Part shown: one piece after another, positions 1-10,500 of the stretch | Layout of the letters: each line of letters starts with the position of its first letter | Position numbering within the stretch: position 1 is the stretch's first letter | DNA from: Serratia marcescens | GTDB taxonomy: Bacteria > Pseudomonadota > Gammaproteobacteria > Enterobacterales > Enterobacteriaceae | Length of the DNA stretch: 64,000 nucleotides | Direction: 5' to 3' | Assembly: GCF_001902635.1 (NCBI RefSeq) | Contig: NZ_MJAO01000023.1 | Span: 1-64,000, forward strand | The notes under the pieces: model-generated | Told to the model about the DNA's origin: nothing | Databases searched by the model: none | What the model saw: the letters and a program-made list of their open reading frames with translations, nothing else | Translations under genes and position numbers: made by a program

Positions 1-2
1 CC

Positions 3-491
3 ACCGACCCGAAAGAGATCGAGGCCGCCTACCACGAACTGCAGAAATTGATGCCGAACGTGCTGGCCTTCAACTCCGACAACCCGGGCAACCCGTTTAT
101 GGAAGGGGAAGTCAACGTCGGCATGGTGTGGAACGGTTCCGCCTTCGTGGCGCGCCAGGCCGGCACGCCGCTCGAGATCGTCTGGCCGAAGGAAGGCGGG
201 ATCTTCTGGATGGACAGCCTGGCCATTCCGGCCAACGCGCGCAACGTCGAAGGGGCGCTGAAGCTGATCGACTTCCTGCTGCGGCCGGAAATCGCGGTGC
301 AAGTGGCGGAAACCATCGGTTACCCGACGCCGAACCTGGCGGCGAAGAAGCTGTTGTCGCCGGAGATCGCCAACGACAAGTCGCTCTACCCGGATAAAGC
401 GGTGATTGAGCACGGCGAGTGGCAAAACGATGTCGGCGATGCCAGCACGCTGTACGAAAGCTATTTCCAAAAGCTGAAGGCCGGGCGCTGA
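3..491 (+). CDS. potD: PotD, spermidine/putrescine-binding protein (3' part)
   Basis: Periplasmic binding protein of the PotABCD polyamine importer. The 5' end lies before the window, so only about 160 C-terminal residues are seen, including the segment NVGMVWNGSAFVAR and the conserved stretch IFWMDSLAIPANARN, and ending YFQKLKAGR. The frame is open from the first bases and stops at 489-491. In E. coli potD also lies convergent to cobB, as here. The identification rests on strong resemblance to the C-terminal lobe of E. coli PotD. No signal peptide can be checked because the start is missing. Confidence 0.9.
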   Translation, partial: TDPKEIEAAYHELQKLMPNVLAFNSDNPGNPFMEGEVNVGMVWNGSAFVARQAGTPLEIVWPKEGGIFWMDSLAIPANARNVEGALKLIDFLLRPEIAVQVAETIGYPTPNLAAKKLLSPEIANDKSLYPDKAVIEHGEWQNDVGDASTLYESYFQKLKAGR

Positions 492-506
492 CACGCCTCG
501 CCATCT

Positions 507-540
507 CATCAGGGCGCGCTTAGCGCCCTGATGCCTTTCT
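507..540. terminator. Terminator between convergent potD and cobB
   Basis: A perfect 11-bp stem (CATCAGGGCGC paired with GCGCCCTGATG, 507-517 and 523-533) with a 5-nt loop, followed on the plus strand by a short CCTTTCT run. It lies between two convergent genes and could serve both, though the cobB stop at 540 is very close. Confidence 0.75.
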
Positions 541-1376
541 CAGGGCCGATCGGCCCGCTCTACCTTGCCCACCAAGAACTTGTGCACAAAACGCGGCACC
601 ACTTCGCTGGCCAGGCCGTAGTGTTTCTCGTCGAACTGGCTCTCCACCTGGCTCGGTTCCAGATTCAGCTCCATGGCGTAAGCGCCGCCCAGCCGCGCCT
701 CATGCACAAAACCGGCAGCCGGATAAACATGGCCGGAAGTACCGATAGCGACGAAGAAATCGGCTTTGCTCAGCGCCTGGTAGATGTCGTCCATGCCCAG
801 CGGCATCTCGCCGAACCATACCACGTGCGGCCGCAGCGGCGCCGGGAACTGGCAGCAGTGGCAGCGATCGTCGACGCTGAGATCGCCGGGCCATGCGAAC
901 ACCTGGCCCGACTGGGTACAGCGCACCTTCAGCAATTCGCCGTGCATGTGCAGCACCCGCTTACTGCCGGCGCGTTCATGCAGGTTATCGATGTTTTGCG
1001 TGACCAGCAGGAAGTTGTCCCCCAGCCACGCTTCCAGATCCGCCAGCGCGCGGTGCGCGGCATTGGGGGCGACTTCCTCCGTCTGCAACTGACGGCGGCG
1101 TTCGTTGTAAAACGCCTGCACCAGCGCAGGATCGCGCTGAAAACCTTCCGGCGTGGCGACGTCCTCCACCGGATGCTCTTCCCACAGCCCATCTGCGGCA
1201 CGGAAGGTGCGAATGCCCGACTCGGCGGAAATGCCGGCCCCGGTCAACACCACCACAAACGGCTTTTTCAACTCAGCCGCCGCCATGGTGTCACGATGAA
1301 AAATGCGTGAACGAAAGCGCTGATGCAGCACATGCTTACTCTTGCGAAACTGACACAGCCGATGGCGAGTGTGCAT
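540..1376 (-). CDS. cobB: CobB, NAD-dependent protein deacylase (sirtuin)
   Basis: Class III sirtuin that removes acyl groups from lysine side chains using NAD. Visible motifs are [14 protein letters not shown] (NAD binding), [12 protein letters not shown], the catalytic histidine in HMHGEL, and zinc cysteines in CTQSG and CHCC. The chosen ATG at 1374-1376 gives 278 residues and is preceded by GGAGAG. It keeps the basic N-terminal extension ([11 protein letters not shown]) known from the long form of the E. coli enzyme; the internal start before the Rossmann fold would give the short form. The frame stays open upstream but has no ribosome site there. It follows nagK in the same direction. Confidence 0.93.
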   Translation of the reverse strand: MHTRHRLCQFRKSKHVLHQRFRSRIFHRDTMAAAELKKPFVVVLTGAGISAESGIRTFRAADGLWEEHPVEDVATPEGFQRDPALVQAFYNERRRQLQTEEVAPNAAHRALADLEAWLGDNFLLVTQNIDNLHERAGSKRVLHMHGELLKVRCTQSGQVFAWPGDLSVDDRCHCCQFPAPLRPHVVWFGEMPLGMDDIYQALSKADFFVAIGTSGHVYPAAGFVHEARLGGAYAMELNLEPSQVESQFDEKHYGLASEVVPRFVHKFLVGKVERADRP

Positions 1377-1443
1377 TAACTCTCTCCTTACTTTTCCCTG
1401 TTTACCCTTCTTACTTGACGTTGCGGCCAGACGGCAACGCCAA

Positions 1444-2361
1444 TTACTTTGGGCGAGCCAAATTGAGGAACGCGGCGCCGCGCACGCCGCCGGCGTCGCC
1501 ATAGCGCGCCTTCTCGATGCGCGGCAGCCGGGCCACCCGCAGCAGATGCGCCGGCAGCCGCTGCGGCAACGCCTGGTAAATGGCGTCGAAGTTCGACAGC
1601 CCGCCGCCGATCACCACCAGGTGCGGATCCAGCACCGTCAGCAGGTTGCCCAGGCAGATCGCCAGCACGTCCATAAAGCGGTCGACGTGAGCCACCGCCT
1701 GCGGCTCGCCCGCCTGATAATGGGCAATGATCTCGGTAGCGGGCAAGTGCCGGCCATAGAAATGGGCGTACATCCATTCGAAACCGCGGCCCGATATGTA
1801 ATTTTCAATGCAACCCTGATGGCCACACCCGCAGGCGACGCGAGGCACATCACGCCCCAGCACCTCCAGCGCATCCACCGGCAAACGCAGATGGCCGAAT
1901 TCGCCGGCGATATAGTTACGCCCTGGCACCGTCTTGCCGTCGACGATCAGGCCGCCGCCCACGCCGGTACCGAGGATGATGCCCAGCACCGTCGGGTAGC
2001 GGCGAAACTCTTCGTCCCAGGCCTCCGACAGCGCAAAGCAGTTGGCGTCGTTGTCGACCCGCACCTCGCGCCCGATCAGCGCCGCCAGATCGTGCGGCAA
2101 CGGCCGCCCCATCGCTGCCGGCACGTTGGCGGTAAACAGCGTGCCGTCATCGTCGTTAGGCAGGCCCGGAATGCCGATGCCGACGCTGCCGCGCCGGCCG
2201 CAAAACGCATCCGCTTCAAAGGTCAAATCGCGCAGCGTGCCCAGCAACTGCCGGTAATCTTCTCGCGGCGTCGGCACCCGTTTTTGCCAGATACGCTGCA
2301 GGTTGTCGTCGAATACCCCCAGCTCAATCTTGGTGCCGCCCATATCGAAACCGTAGTACAT
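1444..2361 (-). CDS. nagK: NagK, N-acetyl-D-glucosamine kinase
   Basis: ROK-family kinase that phosphorylates N-acetylglucosamine salvaged from cell-wall recycling. It starts [18 protein letters not shown] with the phosphate-binding DMGGT motif, has the catalytic aspartate in the DNDANCF segment, a GTGVGGG loop, and the ROK zinc motif [11 protein letters not shown]. The ATG at 2359-2361 gives 305 residues, close to the E. coli length; the longer open frame to 2475 runs back into lolE and is not used. It lies between lolE and cobB as in E. coli, but a terminator-like hairpin separates it from lolE. Confidence 0.93.
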   Translation of the reverse strand: MYYGFDMGGTKIELGVFDDNLQRIWQKRVPTPREDYRQLLGTLRDLTFEADAFCGRRGSVGIGIPGLPNDDDGTLFTANVPAAMGRPLPHDLAALIGREVRVDNDANCFALSEAWDEEFRRYPTVLGIILGTGVGGGLIVDGKTVPGRNYIAGEFGHLRLPVDALEVLGRDVPRVACGCGHQGCIENYISGRGFEWMYAHFYGRHLPATEIIAHYQAGEPQAVAHVDRFMDVLAICLGNLLTVLDPHLVVIGGGLSNFDAIYQALPQRLPAHLLRVARLPRIEKARYGDAGGVRGAAFLNLARPK

Positions 2362-2377
2362 AACCCATCCCCAGGCT

Positions 2378-2410
2378 AAAAAAACGGGGCGGCATCGCTG
2401 CCTCCCCGTG
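2378..2410 (-). terminator. Rho-independent terminator after lolE, before nagK
   Basis: Read on the minus strand: ACGGGG, a mismatch, GGC, a short loop, GCC and CCCCGT, followed by seven T residues. It lies between the lolE stop and the nagK ribosome site, so lolCDE transcripts should be reduced before nagK-cobB. Confidence 0.75.
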
Positions 2411-2414
2411 GGTT

Positions 2415-3662
2415 TTATTGTCCGCTCAGCACCCGCGCCGGATCGATGCGGCTGGCGCGCCTGGCCGGATACCAACTGGCCAGCAGGCTAAGCACGATGG
2501 CGGTCGCCAGCACGATCAGCACGTCCAGCCAGTGCAGCTCGGAAGGCAGGAAGTCAATGAAGTAGATATCGCCCGACAGGAAGGAATGGCCGACCAGTTT
2601 CTCGATGCCCCGAATGATGTTGGTCAGCTGCAACGAGGCGATCACACCGAACACTACGCCGCTCAGGCTGCCCAGCAGCCCGGCCAGCAGCCCGTACCAG
2701 ATGAAGATGGCGCGGATAAAGCCGTCTTTGGCGCCCAAGGTGCGCAGCACCGCGATGTCGGCGCTTTTGTCTTTCACCGCCATCACCAGCGTGGAGACGA
2801 TGTTGAAGCAGGCCACGCCGATCACCAGCACCATCGCCAGGTACATGATGGCGCGGATCATCTGGATATCGCGGTACATGTAGCCGTACTTGCCGATCCA
2901 GCTCTTGATGTAAATGTAAGAGTTGGTCACCTCGCCGGCGTCGCGCACCAGTTTGTTGGCGGCGAACACGTCGTTCATCTTGAGGGCGATACCCGTGACA
3001 CTGTCACCCATGTCGAGATACTGCTGCGCGTCGGCCAGCGGTACCAGCGCCAGGCTGTGATCGAGCTGGCCGCTGAGCTGCAAAATGCCGGTCACGTGCA
3101 GGCGAATGCGCTTCGGCTGCAGCAGCTTCATCTCAGGATCGCTGTTGGGGATCATCACCGTCACATAGTCGCCCTGCTTGACGCCCAGCGCGTCGGCCAC
3201 GCCCTTACCGAGGATCACCTGCTGCTCGCCGGGCTTGAAGTTGGCCCAGGCGTCGCCCTGCACATACTGCGGCAGCGCGCTCAGCCGGCTCTCCTGCTGC
3301 GGATCAACGCCTTTGACTTCCACCGCGCGCAGCTGCGCGCCGTTCTCCATCAGGCCGGTAAAGTTGATGTACGGCGCGGCGGCCAAAATGCCCGGCACCT
3401 TTTCCACCCGTTGCAGAATCGACGGCCAGCCGTTGAACGGCTGATTGACCGGTTCGAGTTCGCCGTGCGGCACCACCGCCAGAATGCGGTTCTTCAGCTC
3501 GCGCTCAAAACCGTTCATTGCGCTCAGGCCGACGATCAGCACCGCCACCCCCAGCGCGATGCCGATGGTGGAGATGACCGAAATCAGCGACACCATGCCG
3601 CCGCGTTTACGGCCGCGGCTGAAACGCAGGGCCGTCAGGAAGGACAGTGAGGCTCCCGCCAT
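2415..3662 (-). CDS. lolE: LolE, lipoprotein-releasing ABC transporter membrane subunit
   Basis: Inner-membrane subunit of LolCDE, which extracts outer-membrane lipoproteins from the inner membrane and passes them to LolA. At 415 residues it has the family layout: one N-terminal membrane helix ([19 protein letters not shown]), a large periplasmic domain, and three C-terminal helices within the FtsX-like region from about residue 270. It ends [17 protein letters not shown]. Its start codon overlaps the lolD stop by one base, showing coupled translation. It is distinguished from LolC by gene order and by the [20 protein letters not shown] start. Confidence 0.94.
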   Translation of the reverse strand: MAGASLSFLTALRFSRGRKRGGMVSLISVISTIGIALGVAVLIVGLSAMNGFERELKNRILAVVPHGELEPVNQPFNGWPSILQRVEKVPGILAAAPYINFTGLMENGAQLRAVEVKGVDPQQESRLSALPQYVQGDAWANFKPGEQQVILGKGVADALGVKQGDYVTVMIPNSDPEMKLLQPKRIRLHVTGILQLSGQLDHSLALVPLADAQQYLDMGDSVTGIALKMNDVFAANKLVRDAGEVTNSYIYIKSWIGKYGYMYRDIQMIRAIMYLAMVLVIGVACFNIVSTLVMAVKDKSADIAVLRTLGAKDGFIRAIFIWYGLLAGLLGSLSGVVFGVIASLQLTNIIRGIEKLVGHSFLSGDIYFIDFLPSELHWLDVLIVLATAIVLSLLASWYPARRASRIDPARVLSGQ

Positions 3663-4366
3663 TACTCAGCCCCCATCAGGGTCAGCTGCGCCTGCAGGTG
3701 GCCGTCGGCCATTTCCAGCTGGCGGCTCAGGCGCTTGGCCAGCTGCAGATCGTGCGTCACCACCAGGAAAGCGGTGCCCTGGCGCACGTTCAGCTCGCCC
3801 AGCAGATCGAAGATGCTGTCCGCGGTGCGTTTGTCCAGGTTACCGGTCGGTTCGTCCGCCAGCACCAGCGCCGGGTTGTTGACCAGCGCGCGCGCGATCG
3901 CCACGCGCTGACGCTCGCCGCCGGAGAGTTCGGACGGGCGGTGTTTGCTGCGTTTTTCCAGCCCGACCGCCGCCAGCATCTCCCGCGCCTTCTCCTGCGC
4001 CTGCGCCGGCTTGGCGCCGCCGATCAGCAGCGGCATGGCGGCGTTTTCCAGCGCAGTGAAGTCCGGCAGCAGATGGTGGAACTGATAGATGAAGCCCAGC
4101 TGGCGGTTGCGCAGCTCGGCCTTGGCCGCCGAAGACATGGCGTTCAGCGATTCGCCCTTGAAAATCACCTCGCCGGAGGTCGGTGAGTCCAGCCCGCCCA
4201 GCAGGTGCAACAGGGTACTCTTGCCGGAACCCGAGCTGCCGACGATCGCCATCATCTCGCCCTGCTGCATGGCAAAGCTGACATTGCGCAGCACATCGGT
4301 GTGCAGATTGCCTTCCTGATAGGTCTTGCACAGGTTGTCACACTGCAGCAAAAGATGGTTACTCAT
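3662..4366 (-). CDS. lolD: LolD, lipoprotein-releasing ABC transporter ATPase
   Basis: ATPase of the LolCDE complex. Walker A is GSSGSGKST (about residues 42-50), the signature is LSGGERQR, and Walker B is VLADEP followed by TGNLD. The length of 234 residues is typical of the MacB/LolD group. The last bases of lolC overlap its first 8 bases, and its own stop overlaps the lolE start, so the three genes form one tight unit read lolC, lolD, lolE. Confidence 0.95.
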   Translation of the reverse strand: MSNHLLLQCDNLCKTYQEGNLHTDVLRNVSFAMQQGEMMAIVGSSGSGKSTLLHLLGGLDSPTSGEVIFKGESLNAMSSAAKAELRNRQLGFIYQFHHLLPDFTALENAAMPLLIGGAKPAQAQEKAREMLAAVGLEKRSKHRPSELSGGERQRVAIARALVNNPALVLADEPTGNLDKRTADSIFDLLGELNVRQGTAFLVVTHDLQLAKRLSRQLEMADGHLQAQLTLMGAE

Positions 4367-5561
4367 AACGTAAAGCCTCAGCGGGTTGTACGGCGGCAGC
4401 GCGCCATGAAGGATAAAGCGTGGACAACAGAGATACCGCCATCGCCACCACGGCGATGATCGTCACCTGCAGCGGATCGACCGCCACCGGCAGTGAAGCG
4501 CCGTCGATCAGCGCGCCGAGGATCGGCATCAGGTTATTCAGGTTGCTGGCCAGCAGCACGCCAAGCAACGTGCCGAGCAGCGAACCGATGATGCCGGCGC
4601 TGGCGCCCTGCACCATGAACACCGACATGATCTGGCGGCGGGTCAGCCCCTGGGTTTGCAGAATGGCGACCTCGCCCTGTTTCTCCATCACCAGCAGGCC
4701 GAGCGAAGTAATGATGTTAAACGCTGCCACCGCCACGATCAGGCTGAGCAGCAGCCCCATCATGTTTTTCTCCATGCGCACCGCCTGGAACAGTTCGCCC
4801 TTGCGATCGCGCCAGTCTTTCCAGACGGTGCCCGCCGGCAGCGCCTGTTGGCTGAGGGTATCGACCGCCAGCGGCTGTTGCAGGAACAGGCGCCAGCCGG
4901 TGATATTGCCGGCCGGGTAGCGCATCAGGCGCGAAGCGTCTTGTTGGTTGACCAGCAGCTGATAGCCGTCCACCTCGCTGTTGGCGTGGAAGGTGCCGAT
5001 GAGGGTGAATAGACGCTGGCTGGGAATGCGGCCCATTGGCGTGAACTGGCTGGCGCTCGGCACCATCATGCGCAGCGAGTCGCCGCGTTTGACGCCGAGT
5101 TGCCCCGCCAGCTGTTCGCCGATGATGATGTTGTACTGGCCCGGCTGCAGCTGTTGCTGCTTGACGTTGACCAGATACGGCGTCAGCGGATCGGCTTCAT
5201 CGGGATTCACGCCGAGCATCACCCCGACCGCCACGCTGCGGGCGCTTTGCAGCACCACGTCACCGGTGGTCAGCGGCGCGACGCGCGTGACGCCCTGCAG
5301 TTTCTGCACCTCGGAGGCCGGCAGCTGCTGCGGGTTGACCGATCCTTGCGGACTGGTGACCAACGCCTGCGGCATCAGGCCGAGGATGTTGTCCTCCAGA
5401 TCCTTTTCGAAACCGTTCATCACCGACAGCACGGTGACCAACGCCATTACCCCCAGCGTAATGCCGATGGTGGAAAGCCAGGAAACAAACCGCCCGAAGC
5501 GGTCTGAGGCTCGCCCGCGCATGTAGCGCAGGCCAATGAATAACGCGACAGGTTGATACAT
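4359..5561 (-). CDS. lolC: LolC, lipoprotein-releasing ABC transporter membrane subunit
   Basis: Partner of LolE in the LolCDE complex and first gene of the operon. It has 400 residues: one N-terminal helix ([19 protein letters not shown]), a periplasmic domain that in E. coli LolC recruits LolA, and three C-terminal helices from about residue 265 ([21 protein letters not shown] onward). It ends [17 protein letters not shown]. About 100 bp separate it from the next gene, so the operon promoter should lie between 5562 and 5660. Confidence 0.94.
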   Translation of the reverse strand: MYQPVALFIGLRYMRGRASDRFGRFVSWLSTIGITLGVMALVTVLSVMNGFEKDLEDNILGLMPQALVTSPQGSVNPQQLPASEVQKLQGVTRVAPLTTGDVVLQSARSVAVGVMLGVNPDEADPLTPYLVNVKQQQLQPGQYNIIIGEQLAGQLGVKRGDSLRMMVPSASQFTPMGRIPSQRLFTLIGTFHANSEVDGYQLLVNQQDASRLMRYPAGNITGWRLFLQQPLAVDTLSQQALPAGTVWKDWRDRKGELFQAVRMEKNMMGLLLSLIVAVAAFNIITSLGLLVMEKQGEVAILQTQGLTRRQIMSVFMVQGASAGIIGSLLGTLLGVLLASNLNNLMPILGALIDGASLPVAVDPLQVTIIAVVAMAVSLLSTLYPSWRAAAVQPAEALRYE

Positions 5562-5634
5562 GAAATCCGTTTGATAGCCGTGGCTTAAGCAAAGTGATCA
5601 TGGATAATAAAGGCTCTACCTCATTTAGGGAACA

Positions 5635-5659
5635 CCCGGCGGCCTTTTATTGCGCCGGG
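5635..5659 (-). terminator. Possible terminator after the YheO-type regulator gene
   Basis: A 7-bp GC stem (CCCGGCG with CGCCGGG) around an 11-nt loop, just past the stop of the regulator gene. There is no T run after it on the minus strand, so termination is uncertain. Confidence 0.35.
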
Positions 5660-5666
5660 CGCTGCC

Positions 5667-6320
5667 TCACCCAGCATCACGCTTGAGCAGGTTATAGACC
5701 GACACCCGCGAGATGCCGAGCGCTTCGGCCACCATGGTGGCCGCGCCGCGCAGCTGTAAATACCCCTGCTGCTTCAGCTGTTGCACCACCTGAAACCGCT
5801 GTTCCGAAGACAGCGCGCGCGGCTGGGTGGCGTGCGATGCGGCAAACGCGTTGATCGCCGCGGCGATGTCCGACAGCGAGCGGGCACTCTCTGCCGCCTG
5901 CGGCGCGGCGCTTTGCACCACCGCCGTCAGCTGCTGCAGGATAGCGGTGACGCTGTTGAAGATGGACACATCCAGATTGAGGCAAATCGCCGCCACAAAG
6001 CGGCCCTGGCTATTGCGCAGGCCGATCGAGGTGCTCTTGGCCGGGCGCCCGTCCGGAAACACGCTGGCGTAGTTCTGCACCACGTCAGGAAACTCCGGCG
6101 ACGCGATACGCTCCAGCCCCATTTCCGTCGCGGCGTCGCCGATGCGGCGATTGGACAGGTTGTTGGCGATGGCGACGATGGCGCGATCGGGCTGAGTCAG
6201 ATCGTGCAGCACCACTTCGCAACCGGGCGCGAACATCGTGCCCAGCGCCTGAACAATTTTTTCCGCTTCGCGCAGCAACAGCGCATTTTCCTGCCTGAGA
6301 TCGCTCATTGAGTTAACCAT
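5667..6320 (-). CDS. YheO/DauR-type transcriptional regulator (PAS-like plus HTH)
   Basis: This 217-residue protein has the YheO-type N-terminal PAS-like domain (about residues 10-125, with GCEVVLHDLTQPDRAIV and the motif SIGLRNSQGRFVAAICLNLD). A C-terminal helix-turn-helix lies at about 180-217 (ATMVAEALGISRVSVYNLLKR). Members of this family, such as DauR, control amino-acid catabolic genes. It is divergent from a PLP-dependent dehydratase, which is the likely target. Two in-frame ATGs (6320 and 6308) are possible and neither has a strong ribosome site. The ligand is unknown; an amino acid degraded by the neighbour is a reasonable guess. Confidence 0.8.
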   Translation of the reverse strand: MVNSMSDLRQENALLLREAEKIVQALGTMFAPGCEVVLHDLTQPDRAIVAIANNLSNRRIGDAATEMGLERIASPEFPDVVQNYASVFPDGRPAKSTSIGLRNSQGRFVAAICLNLDVSIFNSVTAILQQLTAVVQSAAPQAAESARSLSDIAAAINAFAASHATQPRALSSEQRFQVVQQLKQQGYLQLRGAATMVAEALGISRVSVYNLLKRDAG

Positions 6321-6348
6321 TTGACAATAACTTTACAAAGAGTAAATT
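6321..6348 (+). promoter_or_regulatory. Promoter and palindrome in the regulator/dehydratase divergent region
   Basis: TTGACA (6321-6326), a 16-bp spacer and TAAATT (6343-6348) form a good sigma-70 promoter for the dehydratase gene. Inside it is the inverted repeat TTTAC-AAAGA-GTAAA (6332-6346), placed between the -35 and -10 elements. This is where a repressor or autoregulator would act. Binding by the neighbouring YheO-type protein is inferred from position only. Confidence 0.5.
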
Positions 6349-6401
6349 AAAAATCCGTATCAAGCAATGCATCGTCCATCACTTACCTGCGCGAGGTCGT
6401 C

Positions 6402-7385
6402 ATGAGTTCAGCCCCACACTGCATCACCGCCGCCGATATTGCCACCGCCGCCGACGTTATCGCCGGGCATGCCCTGCGCACGCCGGTCATGACCTCGCGC
6501 CAGGCCGACCAGATCGTCGGCGCGCAGCTGTTCTTCAAGTGTGAGAATTTTCAGCGTATCGGCGCCTTCAAATTTCGCGGTGCCTATAACGCCATCGCTC
6601 AACTCAGCGCGGCGCAGCGCCGGGCCGGGGTGATCGCCTTTTCATCCGGCAACCATGCGCAGGCGATGGCGCTGGCGGCGCGCGAATTGGGCGTTAGCGT
6701 CACTATCGTGATGCCCCATGACGCACCGGCGGCCAAGCTGGCGGCGACGCGCGGCTACGGCGCTAACGTGGTCATCTATCAGCGCCACAGCGAAGATCGT
6801 GAAGAAATCACCCGGCGTCTGGCCGCAGAGCGGGGCCTGACACTGGTGCCGCCTTATGATTACCCGCAGGTGATCGCCGGCCAGGGCACCGCCGCCAAAG
6901 AGCTGTTTGAAGAAACCGGGCCGTTGGACCTGCTGTTGGTGTGCACCGGCGGCGGCGGCCTGTTGGCCGGCAGCGCGGTCGCGGCGCATCACTGGTCGCC
7001 GGGCTGCCGGGTGTTCGGCGTCGAACCCGAAGCCGGTAACGACGTTCAGCAAGCCTTTCAGCGCGGCGAACCGGTACATATCCCGGTGCCGAAAACCATC
7101 GCCGACGGCGCGCAGATCCAGCAGGTCGGGCGGTTGACCTTCCCGATCATTCAAACCTATGTCGAAGGCATCCTGACGGTCAGTGACGCCCAGCTATGCC
7201 GGCAAATGCGCTTCTTTATGGAACGGATGAAAATGGTGGTTGAGCCGACCGGCTGCCTGGCGGCCGCGGCGGCGATGAACGGCCTGCTCGATCTGCGCGG
7301 TAAAAAGGTCGGCGTTATCGTGAGCGGCGGCAACCTCGACGTCGACAAGATTGCGCAATATCTCGCCCTGGCCGGCGAAAATTAA
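6402..7385 (+). CDS. PLP-dependent threonine/serine (or hydroxyaspartate) dehydratase
   Basis: Fold-type II PLP enzyme of the threonine dehydratase/serine racemase group, 327 residues. The PLP lysine is K57 in AFKFRGAYNA, the substrate/cofactor loop is SSGNHAQA (81-88), and the phosphate-binding glycine loop is CTGGGGLLAG. There is no C-terminal ACT domain, so it is the catabolic or short type, not IlvA. The product would be a 2-oxo acid and ammonia. The family cannot be split by eye between threonine/serine dehydratase, serine racemase and threo-3-hydroxyaspartate ammonia-lyase. The divergent YheO-type regulator fits an inducible amino-acid catabolic role. Confidence 0.85.
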   Translation: MSSAPHCITAADIATAADVIAGHALRTPVMTSRQADQIVGAQLFFKCENFQRIGAFKFRGAYNAIAQLSAAQRRAGVIAFSSGNHAQAMALAARELGVSVTIVMPHDAPAAKLAATRGYGANVVIYQRHSEDREEITRRLAAERGLTLVPPYDYPQVIAGQGTAAKELFEETGPLDLLLVCTGGGGLLAGSAVAAHHWSPGCRVFGVEPEAGNDVQQAFQRGEPVHIPVPKTIADGAQIQQVGRLTFPIIQTYVEGILTVSDAQLCRQMRFFMERMKMVVEPTGCLAAAAAMNGLLDLRGKKVGVIVSGGNLDVDKIAQYLALAGEN

Positions 7386-7537
7386 CGCAGCCAACCGGTT
7401 AAATTTCAGGCGGAACATCAGGGTGTAGCGCTTTTAGCTGTGTCAGTTTGGCGGCCGCTGGGCTACTATAAACAGCATAAAGGCGCTGGGTTATCCGTGC
7501 CGGGGCGCAATCTAACACATTGATTAAAGATACCTGA

Positions 7538-10500
7538 ATGAGCACTTCCGATAGCCATAACCGTTCCTCATCCCCCCGTTATTCTCTGCCCGATCGCGCG
7601 GGCGATCTGCGCCAGCTGGGGCAACTGACCGGCGCGGCCTGCGCCGTGGAGTACGCCGAGATCGTCGAGCGCCACAATGGCCCGGTGATGCTGATCGCGC
7701 CGGACATGCAAAACGCCCTGCGGCTGCGCGACGAGATCCAGCAGTTCACCGACCAGATGGTCACCACGCTGTCCGACTGGGAAACCCTGCCGTACGACAG
7801 CTTCTCGCCGCACCAAGAGATCATCTCCGCCCGCCTGTCGAGTCTGTATCATCTGCCGACCATGGCGCGCGGCGTGATCATTCTGCCGGTCAACACCCTG
7901 ATGCAGCGCGTCTGCCCGCACGAGTTCCTGCACGGCCATGCGCTGGTGATGAAGAAAGGCCAGCGCCTGTCGCGCGACACGCTGCGCGCGCAGCTGGAAC
8001 AGGCCGGCTACCGCAGCGTCGATCAGGTGATGGAGCACGGCGAATTCGCCACCCGCGGCGCGTTGCTCGATCTTTACCCGATGGGTAGCGAAGAACCTTA
8101 CCGTATCGACTTCTTCGATGACGAAATCGACAGCCTGCGCATCTTCGACGTCGATACCCAGCGCACGCTGAGCGAAGTCGAGGCCATCAATCTGCTGCCG
8201 GCCCACGAGTTCCCCACCGACAAGAACGCCATCGAGCTGTTCCGCAGCCAGTGGCGCGAGCAGTTTGAGGTGCGCCGCGACGCCGAGCACATCTATCAGC
8301 AGGTCAGCAAAAGCGCCTGGCCGGCCGGTATCGAATACTGGCAACCGCTGTTCTTCAGCCAGCCGCTGCCATCGCTGTTCAGCTACCTGCCGACCAATAC
8401 GCTGATCGTCAACACCGGCGATCTGGAGAGCGCCGCCGAGCGCTTCTGGCAGGACGTCAACCAGCGTTACGAAAGCCGCCGCATCGATCCGATGCGCCCG
8501 CTGTTGGCGCCGGATACGCTGTGGCTGCGCGTCGACGCGCTGTTTGGCGAGCTGAAGGCCTGGCCGCGCATCGCGCTGAAAACCGATGAGCTGCCGGCCA
8601 AGGCCGGCAATACCAATCTGGACTACCATGCCCTGCCCGATCTGGCGGTACAGGCGCAGCATAAATCCCCGCTGGATAACCTGCGGCGCTTTATCGAAGG
8701 CTTCGACGGCAGCGTGATTTTCTCCGTCGAGAGCGAGGGGCGGCGTGAAACGCTGCAGGATCTGCTCGGCCGCATCAAGCTGGCACCGGCGTTGATTCAG
8801 CGTCTCGATCAGGCGGAAGCCACGGGCCGTTACATGATGGTCGGCGCCGCCGAACACGGCTTCCTCGACGGCCTGCGCCAGCGGGCGCTGATCTGCGAAA
8901 GCGATCTGCTCGGCGAGCGCGTCAGCCGCCGCCGGCAGGACAACCGGCGTACCATCAACACCGATACCCTGATCCGCAACCTGGCGGAGCTGCATCCCGG
9001 CCAGCCGGTGGTGCACCTGGAGCACGGCGTTGGCCGCTACGTCGGCCTGACCACGCTGGAAGCGGGCGGCATCAAGGCCGAGTACCTGATCCTCTCCTAC
9101 GCCGGTGAGGACAAACTGTACGTGCCGGTTTCTTCGCTGCATCTGATCAGCCGTTACGCCGGCGGCGCGGACGAAAACGCCCCGCTGCACAAACTGGGCG
9201 GTGACGCCTGGACGCGCGCGCGGCAGAAAGCGGCCGAGCGGGTGCGCGACGTGGCGGCGGAGCTACTGGATATTTACGCCCAGCGCGCCGCCAAGGCCGG
9301 TTTTGCCTTCAAACACAACCGCGAACAGTACCAGCTGTTCTGCCAGAGCTTCCCGTTCGAAACCACGCCGGACCAGGAACAGGCGATCAATGCGGTGCTG
9401 AGCGACATGTGCCAGCCGCTGGCGATGGATCGCCTGGTGTGCGGCGACGTCGGCTTCGGCAAAACCGAAGTGGCGATGCGCGCCGCTTTCCTGGCGGTGG
9501 AAAACGGCAAGCAGGTGGCGGTGCTGGTGCCGACCACCCTGCTGGCGCAACAGCACTTCGACAACTTCCGCGATCGCTTCGCCACCTGGCCGATCCGCAT
9601 CGAGATGATGTCGCGCTTCCGCAGCGCCAAAGAGCAGCAGCAGGTGCTGGACGACGCGGCCGAAGGCAAGGTAGACATCATCATCGGCACCCACAAGCTG
9701 TTGCAAAGCGATCTGCGCTGGAAAGATTTGGGGCTGCTGATCGTCGATGAAGAGCACCGCTTCGGCGTGCGCCACAAAGAGCGCATCAAGGCGATGCGCG
9801 CCGACGTCGATATCCTGACGCTGACCGCCACGCCGATCCCGCGTACCCTGAACATGGCAATGAGCGGCATGCGCGATCTGTCGATCATCGCCACCCCACC
9901 GGCGCGCCGGCTGGCGGTGAAGACCTTCGTGCGCGAATACGACAGCCTGGTGGTGCGCGAGGCGATCCTGCGCGAAGTGCTGCGCGGCGGCCAGGTTTAC
10001 TACCTCTACAACGACGTGGAAAACATCGAGAAAGCGGCGCAGCGCCTGGCGGAACTGGTGCCGGAAGCGCGTATTGCCATCGGCCACGGCCAGATGCGCG
10101 AACGCGATCTGGAACGGGTGATGAACGATTTCCACCACCAGCGCTTCAACGTGCTGGTGTGCACCACCATCATCGAGACCGGCATCGATATCCCCAGCGC
10201 CAACACCATCATCATCGAGCGCGCCGATCGCTTCGGCCTGGCGCAGCTGCACCAACTGCGCGGCCGCGTCGGGCGTTCGCACCACCAGGCTTACGCCTAC
10301 CTGTTGACGCCGAACCCGAAAGCCATGGGCACCGACGCCCATAAGCGGCTGGAGGCCATCGCGTCGCTGGAAGATCTCGGCGCCGGTTTCGCGCTGGCAA
10401 CCCACGATCTGGAGATCCGCGGCGCCGGCGAGCTGCTGGGCGAAGACCAGAGCGGCCAGATGACCACCGTCGGCTTCTCGCTCTACATGGAGCTGCTGGA

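Noticed and set aside
1444-2475. Longer nagK start at 2475
   Set aside because: It would overlap lolE and read through a strong terminator; [11 protein letters not shown] is the family start.
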